64,000 bases of DNA, taken from positions 682,001-746,000 of the forward strand of contig NZ_JAFFJX010000001.1 of the NCBI RefSeq assembly GCF_016924755.1, given 5' to 3'. The stretch comes from Longitalea arenae. GTDB lineage: Bacteria > Bacteroidota > Bacteroidia > Chitinophagales > Chitinophagaceae. A program made the position numbers and the translations under genes. The notes below the pieces were generated by a model. It worked only from the letters and a program-made list of their open reading frames with translations. It searched no databases and was not told the DNA's origin. Positions 16,602 to 24,532 of the stretch are shown piece by piece (the first letter of the stretch is position 1; the number at the start of each line of letters is the position of its first letter).

Positions 16602-17591
16602 TTGAACAAAAATATCAAAATTATTCTCAACTATGTGATCGGGCCGCTGGTGTTTTGCCTGCTGGCATGGTCAATTTACCAGCAATTACTAAAGCAGAGC
16701 AACTGGAAAGCTTCCTTACAACATGCCTGGCAGGCATTAACTGGCGCCGAGTACTGGAAATTGTTACTAACTATTGCGCTTATGTTTGCCAACTGGGGCC
16801 TGGAAACCCGTAAATGGCAGCTGGTAGTCGGGCGGGTACAGCATCTAACCTTCTTGCAGTCAGCCAAAGCAGTATTCACCGGAACGACTTTAGGATTTTT
16901 CACCCCTAACCGGATAGGGGAGTATATGGGCCGAATATTATATCTTGATGAAGGCAAGCGAATAAAAGCATTTTCGCTTACTATTGTGTGCAGTATGGGG
17001 CAGCTGCTGGTGACCTGGTGGGCAGGAATTGGCGGAATTTTATATTTACAGACCTATGGGAATACAGAATTGCTTCATACGTTTGCAGGGCTTTGGATGA
17101 AAATAGTGTTGTACAGTGCTATCGCAGGAGCTGTAATTTTAACACTATTTTATTTTCGTTTGGCGGGCCTGGTAAGATGGTTTGAAAAGATCCCACGTTT
17201 ACAAAAGCCTGTGTCTTATATACGGGTTTTAGATAGTCTTAACGCAACCATCTTATTTCGGATATTGTCTTTATCTGTGCTTAGGTACAGCGTTTTTATG
17301 GGGCAATATTACCTGCTGTTCGATGTGTTTGATGTGCATGTAACTGCTGCCCAGGTTGTGGGTTCTGTAAGTGTTATTTTCCTGGTTTTATCGATAGTAC
17401 CAACCATTGCGGTGATCACAGAACTGGGGGTTCGATGGAGAGTCGGCATTGAAGTGGTACAACTTTTTGATAACAATATTACTGGAATACTGGCAACCTC
17501 CCTGGCCATATGGATTATTAACCTGGTGATACCAGCTTTAATAGGGAGTTTGTTAATTTTGGGCATCAAATTATTTAATAGTAGAAAATAA
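16602..17591 (+). CDS. Flippase-like membrane protein (lysylphosphatidylglycerol synthase TM region family)
   Basis: About 329 residues with many hydrophobic segments. The N-terminal pattern NKNIKIILNYVIGPL leading into a first membrane helix, and FTGTTLGFFTPNRIGEYMGR, mark the family known as LPG synthase transmembrane region/UPF0104 (AglD2-like). Start codons here are TTG (16593 or 16602); 16602 is preferred because it gives the usual MNKN beginning. Members are thought to move or modify lipid-linked substrates; the actual one is unknown. Transcribed away from ruvC with almost no intergenic space. Confidence 0.85.
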   Translation: MNKNIKIILNYVIGPLVFCLLAWSIYQQLLKQSNWKASLQHAWQALTGAEYWKLLLTIALMFANWGLETRKWQLVVGRVQHLTFLQSAKAVFTGTTLGFFTPNRIGEYMGRILYLDEGKRIKAFSLTIVCSMGQLLVTWWAGIGGILYLQTYGNTELLHTFAGLWMKIVLYSAIAGAVILTLFYFRLAGLVRWFEKIPRLQKPVSYIRVLDSLNATILFRILSLSVLRYSVFMGQYYLLFDVFDVHVTAAQVVGSVSVIFLVLSIVPTIAVITELGVRWRVGIEVVQLFDNNITGILATSLAIWIINLVIPALIGSLLILGIKLFNSRK

Positions 17592-17642
17592 TACACTGGC
17601 CCGCACGTCAACCTTATTAAATGGATTAATTGATAGCGTTAC

Positions 17643-18437
17643 ATGAAATTAAACCGACCACTTGTTTTTCTCCTGTTTGTCATCATGTACTTTCCGCTGA
17701 AAGCCGGGGATGGCTTTTGCAACATCCGTAATTCGGCCTTTTCCAATGGTGAAATGATCACCCTGAAAGTATTTTATACGGTGGTGGGCGCCTACTTTGG
17801 GGCGGGAGAAGCTACCTTTAATACCACCCTGGAAAAAATGGCCGGAAAACCGGTATATCATATTGTTGGTGATGGTAAAACCTATAGCTTTTACGATAAC
17901 TTCTTCAAGGTTCGGGATAAATACGAAACTTATATAGATACGGCTACTCTACAGCCATACCGGTTCATTCGAAACGTATACGAAGGGGGCTATAAAAAAT
18001 ACGAGAACGTAACATTTAATAAAACTACCAACTCCGCCGTAACCAACCAGGGCGTTTATAAAGTACCTGAATGTGTACAGGATGTATTGAGTGCCGTTTA
18101 TTACTCGCGGAATATTGATTTTAACAAATACAAGGTCGGCGACAGGATCAATTTTTCCATGTTCCTCGATAATGAAGTATATGAAATGTATATCCGGTAC
18201 CTGGGAAAAGAAACCATCAAAACCAAGTATGGAAAGTTCAAAGCTATAAAATTCAAACCGCTCCTGATCAAAGGGACTATTTTTGAAGGTGGTGAGAAAA
18301 TGACGGTTTGGGTGAGCGATGATAGAAATCATATTCCGGTACGTATCGAAAGCCCGATTTCAGTGGGCAGTGTAAAGATCGATATGATCAGCTACCGCAA
18401 CCTGCGCTATCCGCTCACTTCCCTGGTAAGCCTGTAG
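17643..18437 (+). CDS. DUF3108 domain-containing exported protein
   Basis: 264-residue protein with a signal peptide (LVFLLFVIMYFPLKAGDG). The body matches DUF3108: GEMITLKVFYTVVGAYFGAGEA, a TYSFYDNFFKVRDKYETYID segment, PYRFIRNVYEGGYKKYE and the late strand MTVWVSDDRNHIPVRIES. The fold resembles an outer-membrane-associated beta-rich carrier; function is not established. It follows the flippase-like gene by about 50 bases on the same strand and may be co-transcribed with it. Confidence 0.85.
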   Translation: MKLNRPLVFLLFVIMYFPLKAGDGFCNIRNSAFSNGEMITLKVFYTVVGAYFGAGEATFNTTLEKMAGKPVYHIVGDGKTYSFYDNFFKVRDKYETYIDTATLQPYRFIRNVYEGGYKKYENVTFNKTTNSAVTNQGVYKVPECVQDVLSAVYYSRNIDFNKYKVGDRINFSMFLDNEVYEMYIRYLGKETIKTKYGKFKAIKFKPLLIKGTIFEGGEKMTVWVSDDRNHIPVRIESPISVGSVKIDMISYRNLRYPLTSLVSL

Positions 18438-19374
18438 GTGATAATAGCCCGGAGATACTTCTATTTGTATCAAGCAATTAATTGACTTTCAATAAGTAAT
18501 GGCTTTATTTTCTCAGCTGCCCTGTTCCCAATTCTTTAAAATGCGCTTGAAAATCCGGCAGCTTGACTGGCTGGCGGCCTCTCGAAAATAAGCAGAATCA
18601 TTCCTGCAGGCAGTCCTATGAAATGAAGTTGAAGAGCATTTGGCTGCCTCATTCCTTCGGTTCACTGACTACTCTCTGACACCTGAAATTGTAAATGCAA
18701 GCTTTTGACCGACGGCTGTTCAGGTTGCCGGCTTTTGTATATGCCAGCGCCGGGCCATTACACTTACAAGGTCCGAAATTGAAAATCAATCGAACCTTAT
18801 TTTTAAGCTGGTACGTAACGGGGCCTGGCTGATTTGGGCCTCGCCTGAGAAATTAGTCTCTGCCCTTTGTTACCGCCGCCATTGGCAAATGCCCAATTGC
18901 CGAACGCGATAGGCAAAATCTGAAACTGGCCATTTTGCGATCCAGGATCTCTGAATCTTCCCAAAACCGAAAAAATTGAGTTTTTGATAAAATCTCTGAA
19001 AATGAGTAAAACCCAAGAAATATGGTTGAATTTATATATTAATAAATCATCATTCGTTTTGCGCCGGAAAAGCTGGTTTTTAACTAAAACGTCAAAAGCG
19101 TCTAATCCGTCAAAAGCGACAACAGATTTTTTCTTCGTTTAACCCAGGCATTTATCATTGTTTAGACAATAACGGTAACCTGGACCATTAGCCGAATGAT
19201 TTAATCGGTTAAAAATCTTTCGCTGCGTTTACAAGGCATAGAATGGCTGAAATGCAACGGCATTTGAGGAACAACATTCACTTCACGTAATACCGTACAG
19301 CAATAGAACCATCAACGCCCCACGCGTCACTGAAAGCACTGTTTACTTGTTCAAGCTTGCAACACGTTAGAGCG
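18438..19374. other. Gene-free region of about 940 bases
   Basis: No ORF with coding character on either strand and no tRNA-like fold. It contains a heptad run at 18877-18918 (units such as GGCAAAT, GCCCAAT, TGCCGAA), a nonamer run at 19091-19126, and a small hairpin ATTGT-ttag-ACAAT around 19160. The AT-rich part at 18990-19060 could hold promoters. It may be the remains of a decayed gene, but nothing recognisable is left. Confidence 0.5.
19091..19126. repeat. Short nonanucleotide array, GTCAAAAGC type
   Basis: Four 9-base units; GTCAAAAGC occurs twice exactly, alternating with GTCTAATCC and followed by GACAACAGA. Same family as the longer array at 40493-40573. Confidence 0.55.
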
Positions 19375-20214
19375 TTACAGTTCCGCTAACTTAAACAGCT
19401 CCTTATGCCTCACACCTCTGTCGGTTTGTTGTAATGAGCAGCATTCATGAACCGGATCGTGTTCAAAAAATAAAATGTAATTTCTTTCAACAGCTTCTGT
19501 AAGAAATTGTTTCTTCTCCTGCAGCGTAGTGAGCGGGAACATATCATAGGCCATTACATACGGAATGGGCAGATGCGCTACAGCAGGCAACAAATCGGCT
19601 GCATATACAACGGTATGCCCTTTATAACTGATCTGTGGTAACATCATTGCTTCTGTATGTCCATACACAAATCGAACTTTCATCGACTCAGAGAATTCCA
19701 CACCATCGGTTGGTTCAACAAATTTCAATTGTCCACTTTCCTGTATAGGCAAAATGTTTTCTTTTAGAAATGAAGCTTTCTCACGATCATTAGGCTGGGT
19801 AGCCGCTTCCCAATGCCGTAAATTGCTCCAGTAAGTTGCATTTTTAAAAGCAGGGATCAATTTATCGCCCGACCGGATGATGCTTCCTCCGCAATGATCA
19901 AAATGCAGGTGGGTAAGGAAAACATCGGTGATGTCATCGGCATGAAAGCCATATTTCGCGAGTGACTTGTTTAGCGAATCCTCCCCATTCAGGTAATAAT
20001 GACGCATGAATTTATCATCCTGTTTATCACCTATGCCATTATCAATCAAAATCAACCGGTTCTCTTCCTGTATGAGCATACTCCGCATAGCCCAGTTACA
20101 AAGGTTGTTGTCATCGGCAGGATTTAACTTATTCCAGATCGATTTAGGTACTACACCAAACATGGCCCCGCCATCTAATCGAAAGTATCCGGTATTGATT
20201 GAGTAAAGTTGCAT
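19375..20214 (-). CDS. MBL-fold metallo-hydrolase
   Basis: 279-residue hydrolase with the metallo-beta-lactamase fold. Two-metal site: HxHxDH in THLHFDHCGG, a later His in FVYGHTEAMM, Asp in VVYAADLLP, and His in LFFEHDP. The N-terminal GYFRLDGGAMFGVVPKSIWNK is typical of the subgroup that includes AHL lactonase-like enzymes, but no specific substrate can be assigned. No signal peptide. It is alone between a gene-free region and an MFS gene on the same strand, with a weak heptad run (20244-20264) upstream. Confidence 0.88.
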   Translation of the reverse strand: MQLYSINTGYFRLDGGAMFGVVPKSIWNKLNPADDNNLCNWAMRSMLIQEENRLILIDNGIGDKQDDKFMRHYYLNGEDSLNKSLAKYGFHADDITDVFLTHLHFDHCGGSIIRSGDKLIPAFKNATYWSNLRHWEAATQPNDREKASFLKENILPIQESGQLKFVEPTDGVEFSESMKVRFVYGHTEAMMLPQISYKGHTVVYAADLLPAVAHLPIPYVMAYDMFPLTTLQEKKQFLTEAVERNYILFFEHDPVHECCSLQQTDRGVRHKELFKLAEL

Positions 20215-20375
20215 TTGGAAGATTTTGTCAATAAGTTATTAAATTAGTCAATGGTCAATGATGAATACAATAAAGGCTCAATGTTTAACGCTATACGTAA
20301 AACAAAAGAACTTTCGGCGTGGGCGCAGCACTTAAACAATGCCACGGGGAAGCGGGCCTTTGGTTAATTTGGCAT

Positions 20376-21752
20376 TCACCTGAGGCGTTCTGTTTCAAGT
20401 GTAAGCTTTTTAGCCTTTCGCATGGTTAATCCCAGCCATAAAAATCCCAGCATAAAAAATACCATCAGGGCCAGCACCGAATTACGCATGCCGCCAAACT
20501 TAATGGTCCGTTCTTCTATATAAGCAAACGTGAACATGCCCATTACGAGCGCAATTTTTTCGGTAACATCATAAAAACTAAAGAAAGAAGCCGTGTCCTT
20601 TGTATCAGGCATCAGGTTCGAATAGGTTGAACGGCTCAGCGATTGAATACCGCCCATGACCAGTCCCACAATCGCGCCCAGGATATAAAACTGAATATCA
20701 GTATATGTAAAGTAAGCCCCGATACAGGCGCCTATCCAAACCAATACGACAGCCATCAGGGTTTGAATATTGCCAAAGCGTTCCGAAGCTCGTGAAATGA
20801 CAATGGCGCCGGGAATAGCCACCAGCTGAATGATCATGATGGTAATGATAAGTTTATCGGTAGGCAGGTGCAGCTCTTTGGCGCCAAATTGGGTAGCCGC
20901 AAGAAAAACGGTTTGTATACCAGCGCTGTACCAGAAGAATGACACCAGGAACAGTTTAAGTACCGGCATATGCTTCAACTGGCCCCAAACCTTCTTCAAT
21001 TCAAGAAATCCATTCGTAAATACATTTTTCCGTTCATGCCGTTCCTTCACTGTGCTGATGGGCAGGTGCCGGAATGGGATCTGTGCAAAGCCGAACCACC
21101 ACAAACCCACCAGCACAAAAGAAACACGAGCCGGCATATAATCCATTTCATAAGGGGTAGCAAACCCGAACGATTTGGGAAAGAATACCACAATAAAACA
21201 TAGGATTTGCAGAATAACACTACCTATATAACCCCAGGTATAACCACGGGCGCTGATGCGGTCGCGCAGGCGATGCGGCACCAGGTCGGGCAGAAAGGAA
21301 TTATAGAACACCAGGCTGGCCCAGAAACCGATACAGGAAATGACCATGCAGAAGATACCGATATCGAGGCTTCGGGCGCTTAATGTGGTGCTTCCGTCGG
21401 CATTTGGTTGTGGTGCAAAGAAATAAAGCAGCGAACAGAAGATGGCTCCCAGGGTGCAAAAAAAGCGCATGAAGTTGCGCTTGTTGCCGCGATAGTCGGC
21501 GATAGAAGTAAGTATCGGTGAAATGAAGGCAACAATTATAAAAGCCGATCCCAGGGCATAATTGTACAATGCTGTATTAACATACTTTCTGCCCAGGAAT
21601 TCCACTTCATTATCCGGTAACCTGTTTTTCGTGATGGCTTCAAAGTATGCGGGGAATATCGTGGAAGTAATGACCAGGTTATAGGCTGAGTTAGCCCAGT
21701 CATACAGACACCAGGCGTTGATTACTTTTCTGGGGGCTATCTGCATAAGCAA
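20376..21752 (-). CDS. MFS transporter, UMF1 (Atg22-like) family
   Basis: 458-residue polytopic protein with about twelve hydrophobic segments. The N-terminal KVINAWCLYDWANSAYNLVI is the signature of the UMF1 family related to yeast vacuolar effluxer Atg22. Other family landmarks are the cytoplasmic RGNKRNFMRFF loop and GGIQSLSRSTYSNLMPD. The real start is either Met1 or Met3. Atg22 exports amino acids from the vacuole; the bacterial substrate is unknown. Separated from uppP by a paired heptad array. Confidence 0.9.
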   Translation of the reverse strand: MLMQIAPRKVINAWCLYDWANSAYNLVITSTIFPAYFEAITKNRLPDNEVEFLGRKYVNTALYNYALGSAFIIVAFISPILTSIADYRGNKRNFMRFFCTLGAIFCSLLYFFAPQPNADGSTTLSARSLDIGIFCMVISCIGFWASLVFYNSFLPDLVPHRLRDRISARGYTWGYIGSVILQILCFIVVFFPKSFGFATPYEMDYMPARVSFVLVGLWWFGFAQIPFRHLPISTVKERHERKNVFTNGFLELKKVWGQLKHMPVLKLFLVSFFWYSAGIQTVFLAATQFGAKELHLPTDKLIITIMIIQLVAIPGAIVISRASERFGNIQTLMAVVLVWIGACIGAYFTYTDIQFYILGAIVGLVMGGIQSLSRSTYSNLMPDTKDTASFFSFYDVTEKIALVMGMFTFAYIEERTIKFGGMRNSVLALMVFFMLGFLWLGLTMRKAKKLTLETERLR

Positions 21753-21803
21753 AGCTTTGTAATGGTTTAAGGTTTATGAGGAAAAGGTCTGCATTTTCAA
21801 GAG

Positions 21804-21917
21804 ATACCAGATGCCGGTTATCAGTTGCCAGGCCTGCATGCCAGGCGATATATATGCAATCAGCGACTCCAAAATTTTGCCGGCAAACTGGCATCCGGCA
21901 ACTGGTGACTGCGTTTA
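21804..21917. repeat. Inverted pair of heptad arrays upstream of the MFS gene, ending in the uppP stop
   Basis: Six units at 21804-21845 (ATGCCGG, TTATCAG, TTGCCAG) face five units of the complementary sense at 21881-21915 (CGGCAAA, CTGGCAT, CCGGCAA). The second array ends inside the TAA of uppP (21915-21917 on the minus strand). The two halves could pair in RNA. Confidence 0.65.
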
Positions 21918-22712
21918 ACTTCCAATTACACCAGTATAAAATAAGATCAATAATACTAAACCCACAATGATCCGGTACCAGCCAAATAACCGGAAGCCAT
22001 ATTTCTGCAAAAAGCCAATAAAGAACCGGATGGCCAGTATGGCAACCACAAACGCAATACCGCAACCCAGTAATAAAGTGCTTAGGTTATCGGTATTCAG
22101 CAATTCCGGCTGTTCTTTATACATATCGTAGAGGCTCTTTACCGTTGCCGCCAGCATGGTAGGCACGGCCAGGAAAAAAGAGAATTCAGCCGCCAGCCGC
22201 CTGCTTAATTTCTGTTGCATGCCGCCAATAATGGTTGCGGCGCTTCTGCTTAAACCGGGAAAAACAATTGACAAGACCTGGTAGCACCCGATGATAAATG
22301 CAGTTTTGTTGCTTATTTGTTCTTCTTTGTCGATCGCAGGTTTTTGAAACCATTTATCAACAAAGAGCAGCACAATGCCACCCAGTAACATGATCAGGGC
22401 AATGATCATGGGTTTCTCCAGCATGGCATCGATATGTTTTTTGAACAGGGCGCCAAAGGCCAGGGCAGGAATGATGGCAATAAGGAGCTTTATATAAAAT
22501 GAGATCTTTTTAAAGTCAAAGAATTTGCGCCAATAAAGCACAACCACCGATAAAATCGCTCCAAACTGGATCACAACCTCAAACAGTTTCGCAAAATCGC
22601 CATGATCTCCCATGATGGCAGACGCAATTGCCATATGGCCGGTTGACGAAATTGGCAGGAACTCAGTAAGACCTTCGATAATTGCTATAATAATTGCGTG
22701 TAGCGTATTCAT
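21915..22712 (-). CDS. uppP: Undecaprenyl-diphosphate phosphatase
   Basis: Integral membrane enzyme (BacA family) that converts undecaprenyl diphosphate to the monophosphate carrier for peptidoglycan and O-antigen synthesis. The 265-residue protein has both signature regions: [15 protein letters not shown] near the N-terminus and [15 protein letters not shown], carrying the catalytic Glu, Ser and Arg. About eight membrane segments are visible. It follows ftsX and DUF3098 in the order common in Bacteroidota. Confidence 0.96.
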   Translation of the reverse strand: MNTLHAIIIAIIEGLTEFLPISSTGHMAIASAIMGDHGDFAKLFEVVIQFGAILSVVVLYWRKFFDFKKISFYIKLLIAIIPALAFGALFKKHIDAMLEKPMIIALIMLLGGIVLLFVDKWFQKPAIDKEEQISNKTAFIIGCYQVLSIVFPGLSRSAATIIGGMQQKLSRRLAAEFSFFLAVPTMLAATVKSLYDMYKEQPELLNTDNLSTLLLGCGIAFVVAILAIRFFIGFLQKYGFRLFGWYRIIVGLVLLILFYTGVIGS

Positions 22713-22806
22713 TAGTTGGATTATTGATCAATTTTACGTTGACGAGTCGGCAAATTAACGTGTTGATGGGTTAACAGCTGATTAAAATGGTTATAAAATA
22801 AAAGAA

Positions 22807-22826
22807 GCGATACTACGGAGCATCGC
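22807..22826 (-). terminator. Possible terminator of the DUF3098 gene
   Basis: GCGAT-N10-ATCGC hairpin; on the minus strand it is followed after a few bases by a T-rich stretch. Short stem, so moderate support. Confidence 0.5.
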
Positions 22827-22864
22827 CTTATAACGTAAATCGGTTAACTAATTATTACCAACCA

Positions 22865-23119
22865 TCAACTGGCCTTCGGCTTCTTGAAAATGGCATAAAC
22901 TTCAATACCAAGCCCCAGCAAGATCAAAATCGGGGCAATGGTAATGCGGCGAACACTATACACTTCATTTTCTTTGAAAACGTTGGGATCCTCACTTTTA
23001 CCACCCGCCATCAGAATAATGCCAAGGGCTACCAGGATAATGCCTGCGATCATCCATTTATAGTTGTCTTTGGTGAACAGGCTGGTAGCAGGAGCGGTTT
23101 GTTTTTTTGTTTCCTTCAT
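22865..23119 (-). CDS. DUF3098 small membrane protein
   Basis: 84 residues from the ATG at 23119; the longer frame would add an unconserved stretch, and MKETKK is the usual type of start. Two membrane segments are visible (WMIAGIILVALGIILMAGG and ITIAPILILLGLGIEVYAIF) with the DUF3098 link FKENEVYSVRRI between them. Function unknown. Its constant place between ftsX and uppP in this phylum suggests a role in the cell envelope (inference). Confidence 0.88.
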   Translation of the reverse strand: MKETKKQTAPATSLFTKDNYKWMIAGIILVALGIILMAGGKSEDPNVFKENEVYSVRRITIAPILILLGLGIEVYAIFKKPKAS

Positions 23120-23153
23120 TGGGCCAATTATTAGGTGCGCAATATAGCTAATT

Positions 23154-23293
23154 TTAACGCTCAACGCTTAGGGCGAAAGCTTTAAGCAGATTTTCCAGAT
23201 TCCAGGTTCCCAAATAAGCCCGGGCTCAAAGTCCGGCGCCTGACCTTCTGCTTTCTGCTTTGTCGTTCAGCTTTCCGCGTTTTGCGTTTAATA
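23154..23293. repeat. Inverted pair of heptad arrays between ftsX and DUF3098
   Basis: Units at 23154-23188 (TTAACGC, TCAACGC, TTAGGGC) and seven units at 23245-23293 (CTTCTGC, TTTCTGC, TTCCGCG, TTTTGCG). The reverse complement of the second run contains AAACG and GAAAGC units like those of the first, so the two are inverted relatives. The second run covers the ftsX stop codon at 23288-23290. Confidence 0.65.
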
Positions 23294-24163
23294 CAGGTCG
23301 TCTAGTTTCATTTTCAGGTATTTTACCACGCTGCGATAAGTACTGAAAAGGGTAATGCTGATACCCAGTACGATCAGGAAAACGAACAGAATGGTCACTT
23401 TACTATTGTCACGCAGGTCACGCAGATAAGGCAGGAAATACTCCGACAACAACATTAACCCATAAATAAGGAAAATAGCCACCAGGGCGGCAATGGCGCC
23501 GTTCAGGACGGCCCGCATGTTCAAAGGCCGCGCAATAAACCCGCGGGTAGCGCCCACCATTTGCATGGTTTTTATCAGGAAACGGTTGCTATACATAGCC
23601 AGCCGGATGGTATTATCAATAAGTATAATGGAAAGAATACAGAACAGGGCGGCCAGGGAGGCAAACACGATCAGTCCGGCCCGAACCGAAGAACCCATCT
23701 TCTCAACCACGAAAGCCGGGTATTTTACACTTTCAATCACCAGTTGCCGTTGCTCGAGGTCAGCCTTGATAGCGGCAATCGTATCTTTCTGCACATACGC
23801 GTTCTTCAGGTTGAAATCGATGGAGGCAGGCAGCGGGTTTTCATCCAGCAATTCCTGGAAATCGGTCTCGCCTTTTTCCATCCACTGCTTTTTGGCGGTC
23901 TCTTTGTCAATAAATTCAACGGTCTTGGTGTAGGGGCGCGATTTGATGTATTGCATCAGGGAATCCACATCTGCCTGGGTAGCGCTTCTGCGCAGGTACA
24001 CCTGCAGTTTAATGTCTTCTTTCAGTTCTTCGGTATAACGGCTGGCATTCAGTAGCAGCCACCCGAAAACACCTACAAAAAAGAGTACAATGGTAACCCC
24101 TAAAATGGCCATGAAGTAAGATGGTTTGGAACGCTTGGCCGATGCTTTTCCGAATTGCGCCAT
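23288..24163 (-). CDS. ftsX: Cell division protein FtsX
   Basis: Permease-like subunit of the FtsEX complex, which relays ATP hydrolysis to peptidoglycan hydrolases at the septum. The 291-residue sequence has a cytoplasmic N-terminus, a first membrane helix (about 17-38), an extracellular domain with KLQVYLRRSATQADVDSL, then three C-terminal helices. RFLIKTMQMVGATRGFIARPL between helices 2 and 3 is the family signature. ftsE is not adjacent. It heads the run ftsX-DUF3098-uppP. Confidence 0.95.
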   Translation of the reverse strand: MAQFGKASAKRSKPSYFMAILGVTIVLFFVGVFGWLLLNASRYTEELKEDIKLQVYLRRSATQADVDSLMQYIKSRPYTKTVEFIDKETAKKQWMEKGETDFQELLDENPLPASIDFNLKNAYVQKDTIAAIKADLEQRQLVIESVKYPAFVVEKMGSSVRAGLIVFASLAALFCILSIILIDNTIRLAMYSNRFLIKTMQMVGATRGFIARPLNMRAVLNGAIAALVAIFLIYGLMLLSEYFLPYLRDLRDNSKVTILFVFLIVLGISITLFSTYRSVVKYLKMKLDDLY

Positions 24164-24182
24164 GAAATATTAGTTTTTGAAG

Positions 24183-24248
24183 GGATAATAATGCCTCTAA
24201 AAGAGCGGCAAAAATAACGGTTTTATCCCGGTAAAACGGTTATTATCC
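24183..24248. other. Nested inverted repeats upstream of ftsX
   Basis: GGATAATAA at 24183-24191 is the exact complement of 24240-24248, and within it a 13-base repeat at 24213-24225 is complementary to 24232-24244 with one mismatch. It lies 20 bases upstream of the ftsX start, in the 368-base divergent region shared with leuS, so it may be an operator or RNA structure. Between it and 24497 nothing else is seen. Confidence 0.45.
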
Positions 24249-24497
24249 GTATTTTTGACATCCTTCTTAACGATTGAACTGATATAAAAATTTCAGTGGT
24301 GAATTACTTTTTAACGTTTCCTCAACGTTTGATTGTCAATAAGAACGGCATCAAAGTATAGAAGCACCGGCCCGGTGAGGCAAAAAGAAGGCAACCCGAA
24401 AATACGGCAAAAAGGCAGAGAAAGCGTCGTGGCAACATTGCATTAAGAAGGCCAGAGGACCCGCAACCGGCGGCCCAAATACGCAGAACCATCAACC

Positions 24498-24532
24498 TTG
24501 AAACTATAAACTAAGAACTAAGGAATAAGATA
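24498..24532 (+). repeat. Heptad array abutting the leuS start codon
   Basis: Five 7-base units (TTGAAAC, TATAAAC, TAAGAAC, TAAGGAA, and a last one whose seventh base is the A of the ATG). It therefore forms the immediate 5' region of leuS. Confidence 0.65.
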
